Translations under genes and position numbers: made by a program | DNA from: Salipiger aestuarii | GTDB lineage: Bacteria; Pseudomonadota; Alphaproteobacteria; Rhodobacterales; Rhodobacteraceae | NCBI RefSeq assembly: GCF_003259905.1 | Contig: NZ_QLMG01000010.1 | Coordinates: forward strand, 1-64,000 | Length of the DNA: 64,000 bases | Direction of reading: 5' to 3' | Part shown: one piece after another, positions 37,741 through 46,998 of the stretch | Numbering within the stretch: position 1 is the stretch's first letter | How the letters are laid out: every line of letters begins with the position of its first letter | The notes under the pieces: model-generated | What the model saw: the letters and a program-made list of their open reading frames with translations, nothing else | Told to the model about the DNA's origin: nothing | Databases searched by the model: none

Positions 37741-39183
37741 ATGACACAGATTCGTTCTTCTTGGGAGAACGCCCAGCTGCCGCGGACCGAGACTGCCATC
37801 TCGGCCCTGGGCGGTCGCCTCCGCAATTTCGGACGCAGTGACGACGGCAGCATGACCTACATGGCGTTCTTCCTGTCGATCCTCATGCTGGTCTTCGGCG
37901 GTATCGGGATTGACCTGATGTACGCCGAGCTTCAGCGCAACAAGATCCAGAACACGCTCGACCGGGCGGTGCTTGCCGCCGCCGACCTCGACAACACGCT
38001 GGATGCCGCCGAAGTGGTGCAGGATTACATGGAAAAGATGGGCGTCGGCGACACCCTCATCCGTGTCGATGCCAGCACCACCCTGACATCCAAGTCGGTG
38101 CTTGGCGAAGGTTACAAGTCGATGCCGTCGAACTTTGCCGAGATCATCACCCCCATCAAGGCGCTTCAGGCCTACGGCCTTGCCAGAGCCGAAGAGCAGT
38201 ACAACAAGGTCGAAATCTCGCTCGTGCTCGACGTGTCGGGGTCGATGGACGACGGCGACAAGATGTCGTCAATGCAGGACGCGGCGGCGGAATTCATCGA
38301 GACCGTGCTGGCCGGCGGCGCGCGGGATTACACCTCGGTCAACCTCGTGCCCTATTCCGAACATGTAAACGCTGGGCCGGAAATCCTGAGCTACATGAAT
38401 GTCGACTGGAAGCACGGCTATTCGCATTGTCTGGAAATGCCCGACAGGTTCTTCGCTCAGACGGAGCTGGATCTGTCGTATGAATACGACCAGATGCAGC
38501 ACTACCAGTGGAACTTTGACGGGCGCAACAACGCGCGGAACGATACCATCTGCCCGCGCTACAGCTATGAACGCATCAACCCCTGGAGCAACGATGCCAA
38601 CGAGCTGACCGATCAGGTCTATGACCTGAAGCCGCGTGCCGGCACCTCGATCTTTATGGGGATGAAATGGGGCACCGCCCTGCTTGACCCATCCACCCGC
38701 GGCATCGTCAGCGGCATGATTTCCGACACCGCCGTCGACTCGGTGTTCGAAGGCCGCCCCGCCGACTACAACGATGGGGAAACCGCCAAGACGATCGTTC
38801 TGATGACCGACGGCCAGCACGACCGATCCTACCGGATCCAGGACTGGGCCTACGACTCGGCCAGCGAATACGCGCATTGGGAACGCTACAACCTGTGGTA
38901 TTACCTCAACAACTATGTGCGGTCGTCCAGCTGGAGCGGGTTTTACACCCAGAAATACAACGCCACGACCGGCGACACGCTGCTTGGCAATATCTGCACC
39001 GCCGCCAAAAGCCAGGGCATCGTGATCTGGGCCATCGGCTTTGAGGTACAGGACCACGGCGCCGATGTCATGGAACGCTGCGCCTCTTCGTCGTCCCACT
39101 TTTATCGGGTCAATCGGGAACAGATCGTCGCGACCTTCAAGACCATCGCCGGATCCATCAACCAGTTGAAGCTTGTCCAATGA
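37741..39183 (+). CDS. TadG-like pilus protein with a von Willebrand factor A domain
   Basis: The 480-residue protein has a cytoplasmic N-terminus, one membrane segment (TYMAFFLSILMLVFGGIGID) of Tad pseudopilin type followed by AELQRNKIQNTLDRAVLAAA, and a large periplasmic VWA domain. The metal-ion site is complete: VLDVSGSMDD near residue 166, a Thr in the middle, and VLMTDGQHD later. TadG-like proteins anchor or assemble Flp pili. Four or more cysteines (for example YSHCLEMP, TICPRY, GNICTAA, MERCASSS) suggest disulfides outside the cytosol. The next gene starts within its stop (ATGA). No Tad ATPase, secretin or Flp pilin lies in the window. Confidence 0.85.
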   Translation: MTQIRSSWENAQLPRTETAISALGGRLRNFGRSDDGSMTYMAFFLSILMLVFGGIGIDLMYAELQRNKIQNTLDRAVLAAADLDNTLDAAEVVQDYMEKMGVGDTLIRVDASTTLTSKSVLGEGYKSMPSNFAEIITPIKALQAYGLARAEEQYNKVEISLVLDVSGSMDDGDKMSSMQDAAAEFIETVLAGGARDYTSVNLVPYSEHVNAGPEILSYMNVDWKHGYSHCLEMPDRFFAQTELDLSYEYDQMQHYQWNFDGRNNARNDTICPRYSYERINPWSNDANELTDQVYDLKPRAGTSIFMGMKWGTALLDPSTRGIVSGMISDTAVDSVFEGRPADYNDGETAKTIVLMTDGQHDRSYRIQDWAYDSASEYAHWERYNLWYYLNNYVRSSSWSGFYTQKYNATTGDTLLGNICTAAKSQGIVIWAIGFEVQDHGADVMERCASSSSHFYRVNREQIVATFKTIAGSINQLKLVQ

Positions 39184-39764
39184 AACATGTTGTCCTGAAT
39201 GCCCTGCGCCGCTTCCGCGACAGCGAAGAGGGGACGGCCGTCGTCTCTGTCGCGCTCTGGGCCCCGTTCATGGTAAGCATCGCGCTTTCCACCGTCGAAA
39301 TGGGTGCGCTGACCATGCGGCAGGTGTCGCTTGAGCGCGCGCTCGACAAGACCATCCGCGAGGTCAAGCTGGAAACCGGCAGAACCTGGACCCACGCGCA
39401 GATGAAAACCGATATCTGCGACCGCGCGACGGTTCTGACGAACTGCGACCACCTGTTGCACCTTGAGATGCTCAGCGTCGACATGCGCGATTATGTGGCG
39501 CCCAATCCGCAGGCGGAATGCACCGATACGGTCAAGCTGCTGACGTCGGAAAACAGCGATGGCATCGAGATCCCGCTGTCGGACCGTCTGACCGCGCAGC
39601 GCAATTTCGAAAACGGTCAGGCGCATCAGACCATGGTTCTGCGCGCCTGTTACAAATACAAACCCATCAGCCCGCTGTCGTATTTCGGCGGCGCGATCCC
39701 CAAGGACGAGAAAGGTTTCACCGCCGTGGTGTCGACCGGCCTGTTCGTCCATGAACCGCAGTGA
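39180..39764 (+). CDS. TadE-like pseudopilin protein
   Basis: The 194-residue protein has a short cytosolic N-terminus and a TadE-type segment (DSEEGTAVVSVALWAPFMVS) with the processing-like Glu-Gly motif, followed by a hydrophobic stretch and a periplasmic part with RALDKTIREVKLETGRTWTH and cysteine pairs (TDICDRATVLTNCDHLL). It overlaps the VWA gene upstream by four bases (ATGA) and the next gene begins close to or inside its end. The trio is likely to form one membrane complex. Confidence 0.8.
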   Translation: MKHVVLNALRRFRDSEEGTAVVSVALWAPFMVSIALSTVEMGALTMRQVSLERALDKTIREVKLETGRTWTHAQMKTDICDRATVLTNCDHLLHLEMLSVDMRDYVAPNPQAECTDTVKLLTSENSDGIEIPLSDRLTAQRNFENGQAHQTMVLRACYKYKPISPLSYFGGAIPKDEKGFTAVVSTGLFVHEPQ

Positions 39765-39774
39765 GGTTAGCGAG

Positions 39775-40536
39775 ATGACTCATCATTCAGTGAAATCCGC
39801 GCCGAAGAAACCGTCACCGATGAAATCCCTGCTGAACCGGTTCGCAAAGGACACCGAAGGCTATGTCACCGTCGAGGTGGTCATCATGCTGCCGGTGCTG
39901 CTGGCGCTGTTCGCCGCCGCCTGGGTCTATTTCGACATCTTCCGCCAGCAGGCCATCGGTCAAAAGGCGAATTTTGCCATCGGGGACATGATTTCGCGCG
40001 AAACCGAAGGTCTGGACGACGAGTACATCAACAGTGCCTTCAAACTGCTCGCCATGCTGACCAAGACCGAGATCGACGGCAATCCCGACACCGGGTTTCA
40101 GGACATCTCGATGCGGATCACCGTGGTTCAGTATGTCGATAACGGCTCATCGAGCGGTTACAACACGGTGAAATGGTCGCGGGCGCGCGGGGACATGGTC
40201 GCGATGACCGACAGCGAACTGTCGCAGACCTATCTCGACAACATCCCCGACATGCAGAATGCGGACGAGGTCGTTCTGGTCGAAACGCGGGAACACTGGT
40301 ACCCCGCGTTGCGAATCACCGGCGTGCGCGGCAGCGCGCCGGGTCTGGGCGAGACGGATCTGTACACATACAGCTTTACCAGCCCGCGCTACACCAGCCA
40401 GATCGGCTGGGACGGCGCAGACCTTTCGATCTCGGCCGCAGCCGACACCAACTGCCCCACCTGCACGAATGAAGACGGCACCCAAAACCACGAAGGCACG
40501 TCCAGCTACCCGGACCGTGGCGGGTACTACCACTGA
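39775..40536 (+). CDS. TadE-like membrane protein with a cysteine-containing tail
   Basis: The 253-residue protein has a basic cytosolic start (MTHHSVKSAPKKPSPMKSLL), the TadE-type segment DTEGYVTVEVVIMLPVLLAL followed by FAAAWVYFDIF, and a periplasmic domain that ends in a Cys-Pro-x-Cys motif (TNCPTCTNEDG). The start at 39775 is favoured by GAGGT eight bases upstream; an ATG at 39751 inside the preceding gene is the alternative. It is the last gene of the three-gene unit, and a strong terminator follows 30 bases later. The role is inferred from the VWA/TadG neighbour. Confidence 0.78.
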   Translation: MTHHSVKSAPKKPSPMKSLLNRFAKDTEGYVTVEVVIMLPVLLALFAAAWVYFDIFRQQAIGQKANFAIGDMISRETEGLDDEYINSAFKLLAMLTKTEIDGNPDTGFQDISMRITVVQYVDNGSSSGYNTVKWSRARGDMVAMTDSELSQTYLDNIPDMQNADEVVLVETREHWYPALRITGVRGSAPGLGETDLYTYSFTSPRYTSQIGWDGADLSISAAADTNCPTCTNEDGTQNHEGTSSYPDRGGYYH

Positions 40537-40565
40537 CCGCTGCGCGATGGCGCCTGTCGACAGCG

Positions 40566-40595
40566 AAACGCCGGCCCGACAGGGCCGGCGTTTTT
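40566..40595 (+). terminator. Rho-independent terminator of the Tad-like unit
   Basis: A perfect stem CGCCGGCCC / GGGCCGGCG with a GACA loop, extended by AAA/TTT, is followed by TTTTT. It closes the three-gene unit just after its stop. Confidence 0.92.
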
Positions 40596-40650
40596 CGTCG
40601 CGGATGCCGGTATGCGGATCGCGGCGGGCACGGAAACGACGCCGCCCGGT

Positions 40651-41130
40651 TCAGCCCGCCTCCCGTTGCGCCACCAGAAGGGCCAGCGCATCGGCAAGCG
40701 GCTTGGTGTCGCGTCCGGCCGTCACGCCCCCCACCGCAACCCGGCGCCCCATCCGCCACCAGATGCCCGGATGCCAGGCACGCGGCCCCGAGGTCTTGAG
40801 CCGGATCAGAAATCCGTTCGACGGCTTCATGGCAAACATCGACCGGTCGACCTTTTCGATATTGTCGATGCGGGCCAAGACGGTGCCGGTGCTGTCGCGC
40901 AACTCGTGCTCGGTCAGGATCAGCCGGCGCGCGGTGTCGCGCCACATGCGGCTTGCCACCCACAGCGCGGCCGCGCCCAGCACACCGAGAAACGCCTGCC
41001 ACGCCAGCCCCGCTGCCGGCTGCGTCGCCGCCATCCACAGCAGCAGCCCGCCCAGCAGCGCCAGCATGCCGACCCCGGTGCCACGCCGGGCGCCGGTCGC
41101 CCCCACCGTCGCGATGATGTCTTCGTTCAT
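40651..41130 (-). CDS. Conserved-looking membrane protein of unknown function
   Basis: The 159-residue protein MNEDIIATVGATGARRGTGV has two adjacent membrane segments (VGMLALLGGLLLWMAA and AWQAFLGVLGAAALWVA) followed by a soluble part ELRDSTGTVLARIDNIEKVD that resembles a PH-like/YdbT fold and ends with ALALLVAQREAG. No catalytic residues are seen. It is convergent with the Tad-like unit. It lies 21 bases downstream of the start side of pheA's 3' end on the same strand... the order on the minus strand is pheA's neighbour, and it probably has its own promoter. Confidence 0.6.
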   Translation of the reverse strand: MNEDIIATVGATGARRGTGVGMLALLGGLLLWMAATQPAAGLAWQAFLGVLGAAALWVASRMWRDTARRLILTEHELRDSTGTVLARIDNIEKVDRSMFAMKPSNGFLIRLKTSGPRAWHPGIWWRMGRRVAVGGVTAGRDTKPLADALALLVAQREAG

Positions 41131-41151
41131 TACCCTGCCCCTTTGCGATGC

Positions 41152-41985
41152 CTAGTCGCGGCGCGGATCGCGGGGATAGACCCCAAGGATTTCCAGCCGC
41201 TCGGTGAAATAGTCCAGCTCTTCCAGCGCGCGGGCCACTGCCGGGTCATCCGGGTGGCCTTCGATGTCGGCATAAAATTGCGACGCCTCGAACGAGCCAT
41301 CCACCATGTAGCTTTCCAGCTTGGTCATGTTGACGCCATTGGTGGCAAACCCACCCATCGCCTTGTAAAGCGCCGCGGGAATGTTGCGGACCTGAAAGAT
41401 GAAGGTGGTCATCATGCCATGGGAGCCGCGACGCCTGAGGTCGGGTTCGGGCGCCATGATGACAAAGCGCGTGGTGTTGTGGGCGTGATCCTCGATGTGG
41501 CGCGCGAGGATTTCCAGCCCGTAGGTTTCCGCCGCAAGGTCCGATGCCAGCACGCCCATGGTGCGCGACCCGCTGCGCGCCAGTTCCGCCGCGGCCCCCG
41601 CGCTGTCGGCATATGCCTCACCCTGGATGCCGTATTTTTCAAGAAAGCTTGCCGCCTGCGGCAACAGCACCAGATGCGCGCGCACCTTTTCCAGCGCGTC
41701 CAGCGGCACCCCCGGCAGCGCCATCAGGCTGATATGCACCCGCACGAAGGCCTCGCCAACGATGCGCAGCCCGCTTTCCGGCAGCAGGCGGTGAATGTCG
41801 GCGACGCGGCCATAGGTGGTATTTTCCACCGGCAGCATCGCCAGCGCCGCCCCGCCCGTGCGCACCGCGTCGATGACATCCTCGAACGTTGCGCAGGGCA
41901 GCGCCTGCAGGTCGGGGCGCGCGTTGCGGCAGGCCTCGTGCGAATAGGCGCCAAGCTCGCCCTGAAAGGCAATGCGGTTGCTCAT
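41152..41985 (-). CDS. pheA: Prephenate dehydratase
   Basis: The enzyme turns prephenate into phenylpyruvate for phenylalanine synthesis. The 277-residue protein has the catalytic domain (IAFQGELGAYSHEACRNARP, ALAMLPVENTTYGRVADIHR, the conserved NTTRFVIMAPEPD) and a C-terminal ACT domain (TTFIFQVRNIPAALYKAMGG, KLESYMVDGSFEASQFYADI) that senses phenylalanine (ESYM corresponds to the ESRP-type site). No chorismate mutase domain is fused. Start MSNRIAFQGE gives the normal N-terminus. It is a single gene, divergent from cycY. Confidence 0.94.
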   Translation of the reverse strand: MSNRIAFQGELGAYSHEACRNARPDLQALPCATFEDVIDAVRTGGAALAMLPVENTTYGRVADIHRLLPESGLRIVGEAFVRVHISLMALPGVPLDALEKVRAHLVLLPQAASFLEKYGIQGEAYADSAGAAAELARSGSRTMGVLASDLAAETYGLEILARHIEDHAHNTTRFVIMAPEPDLRRRGSHGMMTTFIFQVRNIPAALYKAMGGFATNGVNMTKLESYMVDGSFEASQFYADIEGHPDDPAVARALEELDYFTERLEILGVYPRDPRRD

Positions 41986-42118
41986 TTGCTGATCCGTCCG
42001 GTCGTTCACGATTTGCACACGCAACACGGTTATTGCGCATTTGGTCGCGGCTCATATACCTTGCCAGAAGCTATGGGAAGCCGTAGACCACGGCACGGAG
42101 AATTAGGGACACGCTATC

Positions 42119-42628
42119 ATGCTCGACACGATGACGATTACCAAGGCAGTTGGCGGCGCATGCGGCGCCCTTCTGGTCTACTTGCTGGGCGGCTGGGTTG
42201 CAGACACCCTGTACACCACCGGCGGCGGACATGGCGAAGAACACGCCGCAGCCTATGTGATCGACACCGGCAGCGAGCCCGCCGCCGAAGAAGAAACCGT
42301 CGACTTTGCCACGCTGATGGGCAGCGCCGAGGCAGACAAGGGTGAAAAGGTGTTCGGCAAGTGCCGCGCCTGCCACAAGATCGACGGCACCGACGCGACA
42401 GGCCCGCATCTGAATGGCGTCGTGGGCCGCGACATCGGCACCGTCGCCGGGTTCGGCTATTCGGGCGCCCTGGATCAGGTGGGCGATGTCTGGTCCCCCG
42501 AGAATCTGTTCGCCTTCCTGGAAAACCCCAAGGGCGCGGCGCCCGGCACGACCATGAGCTTTGCCGGCCTGAAAAAGGCCGAGGATCGGGTGAACCTGAT
42601 CGCCTATCTAGACGGCCTCGACGGCTGA
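42119..42628 (+). CDS. cycY: Membrane-anchored cytochrome cy
   Basis: Cytochrome cy carries electrons from the bc1 complex to terminal oxidases, including cbb3. The 169-residue protein starts MLDTMTITKAVGGACGALLV, an uncleaved membrane anchor, then an acidic linker (EEHAAAYVIDTGSEPAAEEE) and a class I c-type haem domain with KCRACHK (C82, C85, H86), GPHLNGVVGR and the axial-Met region GTTMSFAGLKK. Anchor, linker and haem domain match Rhodobacter cytochrome cy closely. It is encoded 13 kb from the cbb3 genes in this window. Confidence 0.9.
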   Translation: MLDTMTITKAVGGACGALLVYLLGGWVADTLYTTGGGHGEEHAAAYVIDTGSEPAAEEETVDFATLMGSAEADKGEKVFGKCRACHKIDGTDATGPHLNGVVGRDIGTVAGFGYSGALDQVGDVWSPENLFAFLENPKGAAPGTTMSFAGLKKAEDRVNLIAYLDGLDG

Positions 42629-42649
42629 CGGCCCGGAACGGCGCCGGAG

Positions 42650-42681
42650 ACCGGCCGCGGACACCCGCGGCCGGTTCGTTT
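42650..42681 (+). terminator. Probable terminator after cycY
   Basis: A perfect 10-bp stem CCGGCCGCGG / CCGCGGCCGG with an ACAC loop is followed by TTCGTTTCG. It begins 22 bases after the cycY stop. The T-tail is imperfect. Confidence 0.65.
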
Positions 42682-42837
42682 CGGGCACCCGGTTCCGTGG
42701 CGCCCACGCGCGGCGCCCGAATCTCGGGCGATCACGCAAACTCTAGCAGTGATCCCTTGAACAATCCCGCCACGCTCTCATAGCTTACAAGACACGGTCC
42801 GGACGCCGGAACGCAACCAGCAGATCAGGGAGATCAC

Positions 42838-44718
42838 ATGATCCGGACAGCGCGCGCCGCAAGCACCCGACCCGCCCGTTTCCTTGGATCGTCGATCCTG
42901 GCGCTTGGCCTGGCCTTATCGGGTCCCGCCCTGGCGCAACAAGACGACATTATCACCGCACACGGCGTCTCGTCCTTTGGCGAGTTGAAATACCCCGAGG
43001 GGTTCGACCATTTCGACTATGTGAACCCCGACGCCCCCGAGGGCGGCGAGATGTCGATCTCGGCCTTCGGCACATTCGACAGCCTCACGCCGTTCATCCT
43101 CAAGGGCAACGCAGCGGCGATGTCATCGGTGTTCTATGACAGCCTGCTGACCGGCACGCTGGACGAACCCGACAGCATGTACGGCCTGCTGGCAAGCAGC
43201 GTGGAATACCCCGAAAGCCGCGAGTGGATCGTCTTTCACATGCGCCCCGAGGCAAAATTCCGCGACGGTTCGCCCGTCACCGCCGACGACGTGGTGTTCA
43301 GCTTCAACACGCTGGTGGAAAAGGGGCTGCCGGCGCTCCGCGTCCAGTTCAAGGACATCACCAACGCCGAGGCGCTGGATGACCGCACCGTCAAGTTCAC
43401 CTTCAACCCGGACGGCCCGCTGCGCGAATTGCTGATGACCGCCGGGAGCCTGCCGGTGTTTTCCAAAGCCTATTACGACACCCGCGATTTCGCCGAAAGC
43501 AGCCTGGAGCCGCCGATGGGATCGGGCCAGTACGACCTGCTGTCCGTGGATCCGGGCCGTTCGGTCGCCTACAAGCGGCGCGATGATTACTGGGGCAAGG
43601 ATTTGCCGGTGAACGTGGGGCAGAACAATTTCGACGTCCTGCGCGTGGAATATTTCGCCGATTACACCACCGCCTTTGAAGCCTTCAAAGGCGGCGCCTA
43701 CACCTATCGTGAGGAATACCAGTCCAAGATCTGGGCCACCGGCTATGATTTTCCCGCAACGCAGGACGGCACGATCAAGGTCGAAACCCTGCCCGATGGC
43801 CGCCCCGCCGGCACGCAGGGGTTTTTCTTCAACCTGCGCCGCGACAAGTTCGCGGACCCGCGCCTGCGCGAAGCGATCGGCTTGGCGTTCAACTTCGAAT
43901 GGTCCAACGAAAGCCTGTTCTATGGCCTTTATGACCGCACCGACAGCTTCTGGGAAAACTCGCCGACGTTGCAGGCCAGCGGCATGCCCTCGGACGCCGA
44001 ACTGGCGCTGCTGGAACCGATCCGCGAGCATATCCCCGAAACCGTCTTCACCGAGGACGCCTATGTCCCCCCCGTGTCGAGCCCCGATGACCTGGCCGAC
44101 CGTGGCAGTCTGCGCCGCGCCGGTCGTCTGCTGAACGAAGCGGGATGGACGGTTGGCGATGACGGCTATCGTTACAAGGACGGCCAGCGCCTGACCATCG
44201 AGATGCTGAATGACAGCCCCTCGTTCGATCGCATCATCAACCCCTATATCGACAACCTCAGACGTCTTGGCGTCGAAGCCACGGCCAACCGCGTCGATGC
44301 TGCCGAGGCGCAGGAGCGCCAGAAAAACTTCGATTACGACATCGTCACGCTGCGTTTCGCCATGAGCCAGACGCCGGGCGACGAATTGCGGTCGGTCTTC
44401 GGGTCGGATACCGCCGATGTGCCCGGATCGGCCAATATTTCCGGGCTGAAGAACGACGGCGTCGATCAGTTGATCCGCATCGTCGCCGACGCGCAAAGTC
44501 GCGACGAAATGACCGTCGCCGTGCACGCGCTGGACCGGGTGTTGCGGGCGCTGCACATCTGGGTGCCGCAATTTTACAAGGGCGTGCACAACATCGCCTA
44601 TCTGGATGTCTATGACCGCCCGTCGGACACGCCGCCCGCGCAGGGGCTTGGCAACATGTCGATCTGGTGGTGGGATGATGCCAAGGCGGACGCGCTGCGT
44701 GCCGCAGGAAAGCTGTAA
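42838..44718 (+). CDS. yejA: ABC transporter substrate-binding protein, YejA-like (oligopeptide/microcin C family)
   Basis: The 626-residue periplasmic protein starts with a basic signal peptide ending in GPALAQQDD. The mature sequence has HGVSSFGELKYPEGFDHFDY, VNPDAPEGGEMSISAFGTFD, SLTPFILKG and a VVFSFNTLVEKG segment, typical of SBP family 5 of the YejA group. It would bind peptides or peptide-nucleotide compounds and deliver them to YejB/YejE. The upstream gap 42629-42837 contains the cycY terminator. The next gene starts six bases later, so the four yej genes form an operon. Confidence 0.92.
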   Translation: MIRTARAASTRPARFLGSSILALGLALSGPALAQQDDIITAHGVSSFGELKYPEGFDHFDYVNPDAPEGGEMSISAFGTFDSLTPFILKGNAAAMSSVFYDSLLTGTLDEPDSMYGLLASSVEYPESREWIVFHMRPEAKFRDGSPVTADDVVFSFNTLVEKGLPALRVQFKDITNAEALDDRTVKFTFNPDGPLRELLMTAGSLPVFSKAYYDTRDFAESSLEPPMGSGQYDLLSVDPGRSVAYKRRDDYWGKDLPVNVGQNNFDVLRVEYFADYTTAFEAFKGGAYTYREEYQSKIWATGYDFPATQDGTIKVETLPDGRPAGTQGFFFNLRRDKFADPRLREAIGLAFNFEWSNESLFYGLYDRTDSFWENSPTLQASGMPSDAELALLEPIREHIPETVFTEDAYVPPVSSPDDLADRGSLRRAGRLLNEAGWTVGDDGYRYKDGQRLTIEMLNDSPSFDRIINPYIDNLRRLGVEATANRVDAAEAQERQKNFDYDIVTLRFAMSQTPGDELRSVFGSDTADVPGSANISGLKNDGVDQLIRIVADAQSRDEMTVAVHALDRVLRALHIWVPQFYKGVHNIAYLDVYDRPSDTPPAQGLGNMSIWWWDDAKADALRAAGKL

Positions 44719-44724
44719 CCCCTT

Positions 44725-45801
44725 ATGGGTGCCTATATTCTCAGACGCCTGCTGCTCATTATTCCGACGCTGCTCGGGATCATGATCATCAACTTCACGC
44801 TGGTGCAATTCGTCCCCGGCGGGCCGATAGAACAGATCATCGCCCAGGTGCAGGGCGGCGGCGACGTATTCGAAGGCTTTGCGGGCGGCGGCGGCGAGGT
44901 TGCCTCTGGCGGGTCCGAGGAGTACGCGGGCGCGCGCGGCCTTCCGCCCGATTTCATCGCGGATCTGGAACGGGAATTCGGCTTTGACAAGCCGCCCGTG
45001 GAACGATTCTTCGGGATGCTGTGGAATTACATGCGGCTGGATTTCGGCGAAAGCTATTTCCGCTCGATCAGCGTGATCGACCTGGTGCTGGAAAAGATGC
45101 CGGTGTCGATCTCGCTGGGCCTGTGGTCGACCGTGATCGCCTACATCGTGTCGATCCCGCTGGGCATCCACAAGGCGGTGCGCGACGGCACGTCGTTCGA
45201 CACCTGGACCAGCGCCGCGATCATCGTCGCCTATGCGATCCCCGGCTTCCTGTTCGCCATCCTGTTGCTGGTGCTGTTCGCGGGCGGGTCCTACTGGCAG
45301 ATCTTTCCGATCCGGGGCCTGACCTCGGACAACTGGACAAGCCTCAGCTGGCCCGCAAAGATCGCCGATTACTTCTGGCATATCGCGCTGCCGGTGCTGG
45401 CCTCGACCATTTCGGCTTTTGCGACGCTGACGCTGCTGACCAAGAACAGCTTTCTGGACGAGATCAAGAAACACTATGTGATGACCGCTCGCGCAAAGGG
45501 CCTGACCGAACGCCGCGTTCTGTATGGCCATGTGTTCCGCAACGCCATGCTGATCGTCATCGCAGGCTTTCCGGCGGTGTTCATCGGCGTGTTCTTTTCC
45601 GGCAGCCTGATCATCGAGACGATCTTTTCGCTCGACGGTCTGGGCCGGTTGGGATTCGAGGCGGCGGTGGCGCGCGACTACCCGGTGATATTTGGCACGC
45701 TGTTCATCTTTGGCCTGATCGGCCTTGCAGTCGGCATCCTGTCGGACCTGATGTATGTGCTGGTCGATCCGCGCATCGATTTTGAAAAACGCGAGGGCTG
45801 A
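44725..45801 (+). CDS. yejB: ABC transporter permease, YejB-like
   Basis: The 358-residue inner-membrane protein starts [20 protein letters not shown], the standard DppB/OppB-type beginning, then [20 protein letters not shown] and several more spans. The coupling loop [20 protein letters not shown] contains the EAA-type motif that contacts the ATPase. A glycine-rich periplasmic loop ([20 protein letters not shown]) is typical of YejB. It pairs with YejE, encoded after a three-base gap. Confidence 0.93.
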   Translation: MGAYILRRLLLIIPTLLGIMIINFTLVQFVPGGPIEQIIAQVQGGGDVFEGFAGGGGEVASGGSEEYAGARGLPPDFIADLEREFGFDKPPVERFFGMLWNYMRLDFGESYFRSISVIDLVLEKMPVSISLGLWSTVIAYIVSIPLGIHKAVRDGTSFDTWTSAAIIVAYAIPGFLFAILLLVLFAGGSYWQIFPIRGLTSDNWTSLSWPAKIADYFWHIALPVLASTISAFATLTLLTKNSFLDEIKKHYVMTARAKGLTERRVLYGHVFRNAMLIVIAGFPAVFIGVFFSGSLIIETIFSLDGLGRLGFEAAVARDYPVIFGTLFIFGLIGLAVGILSDLMYVLVDPRIDFEKREG

Positions 45802-45804
45802 GCC

Positions 45805-46998
45805 ATGAGCTATGAGCCGGAACCGTCGCATGGCGCGATCCGCCCGCAGCCCGAACCGGGCGCGGGTCCGATCCCGCAGACCCGCGCCCGGTTCGCCCTG
45901 TCGCCGCTGAACGCCCGGCGCTGGCGCAGTTTTCGGCGCAACCGGCGCGCATTCTGGTCGCTGGTCATCTTTACCATCCTGTTCACCGCGTCGCTGTTTG
46001 CCGAATTCATCGCCAACGACAAGCCGATCCTGGTGAATTATCGCGGCGACTACCGCATGCCGATCTTCAGCTTTTACCCCGAAACGGCGTTCGGCGGCGA
46101 TTTTCGCACCGAAGCCGCCTATCGCGACCCCGAGGTGCGCTGCCTGATCCGCACTGGTGGGCTTGAGGCCTGTTTTGACGATCCCGACGCACTGATCGCG
46201 GCTGTGGACAACGGTGACGAACTGGGCGCGGATGCGATGCCCGGCTGGATGATCTGGCCTGTCATTCCCTACAGCTACCAAACCCCGGTCGACCGCCCCG
46301 GCGCCGCCCCCCTGCCCCCGAACGGGCAAAACTGGCTGGGCACCGACGATACCAAGCGCGACGTCGCCGCCCGGGTGATCTATGGCTTCCGATTGTCGAT
46401 CCTGTTCACGCTGATCGTGACGGTCTGCGCGTCGCTGATCGGCATCGTCGCGGGCGCGTTGCAGGGCTATTTCGGCGGCTGGCTCGATCTGATCTTTCAG
46501 CGGGTGATCGAAATCTGGTCATCGACCCCGTCGCTTTACATCATCATCATCCTCTTCGCCATTCTGGGCCGCAGCTTCTGGTTGCTGGTGTTCCTGACCG
46601 TCGCCTTCGGCTGGACGGCGCTTGTGGGCGTGGTGCGGGCGGAATTCCTTCGCGCGCGCAACCTGGAATACGTCCGCGCTGCCAAGGCGCTGGGGGTCAG
46701 CAACATCACCATCATGTTCCGCCACATGCTGCCCAACGCCATGGTGGCGACGCTGACCATGCTGCCATTCATCGTGACGGGCACGATCAGCACGCTGGCG
46801 GGGCTGGATTTTCTTGGCTTCGGGCTGCCGTCATCGGCGCCGTCGCTGGGCGAACTGACGTTGCAGGCAAAACAGAACCTGCAAGCGCCGTGGCTGGCCT
46901 TTACCGCCTTTACCGTGTTCGCGCTGATGCTGTCGCTGCTTGTGTTCATCTTTGAAGGCGTGCGCGATGCGTTCGATCCCAGAAAGACCTTTTCATGA
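45805..46998 (+). CDS. yejE: ABC transporter permease, YejE-like
   Basis: The 397-residue protein has a long cytosolic N-terminus with RRWRSFRRNRRAFWSLVIFT entering the first span. A large periplasmic segment (FYPETAFGGDFRTEAAYRDP and so on) separates it from the pore domain, with WLGTDDTKRDVAARVIYGFR and the coupling motif RNLEYVRAAKALGVSNITIM. This split arrangement is characteristic of YejE. Its last four bases overlap the yejF start (ATGA). It partners YejB. Confidence 0.93.
   Translation: MSYEPEPSHGAIRPQPEPGAGPIPQTRARFALSPLNARRWRSFRRNRRAFWSLVIFTILFTASLFAEFIANDKPILVNYRGDYRMPIFSFYPETAFGGDFRTEAAYRDPEVRCLIRTGGLEACFDDPDALIAAVDNGDELGADAMPGWMIWPVIPYSYQTPVDRPGAAPLPPNGQNWLGTDDTKRDVAARVIYGFRLSILFTLIVTVCASLIGIVAGALQGYFGGWLDLIFQRVIEIWSSTPSLYIIIILFAILGRSFWLLVFLTVAFGWTALVGVVRAEFLRARNLEYVRAAKALGVSNITIMFRHMLPNAMVATLTMLPFIVTGTISTLAGLDFLGFGLPSSAPSLGELTLQAKQNLQAPWLAFTAFTVFALMLSLLVFIFEGVRDAFDPRKTFS

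Noticed and set aside
43123-46329. Very long minus-strand reading frame opposite yejA-yejE
   Set aside because: Same explanation: it spans several real plus-strand genes and has no domain.
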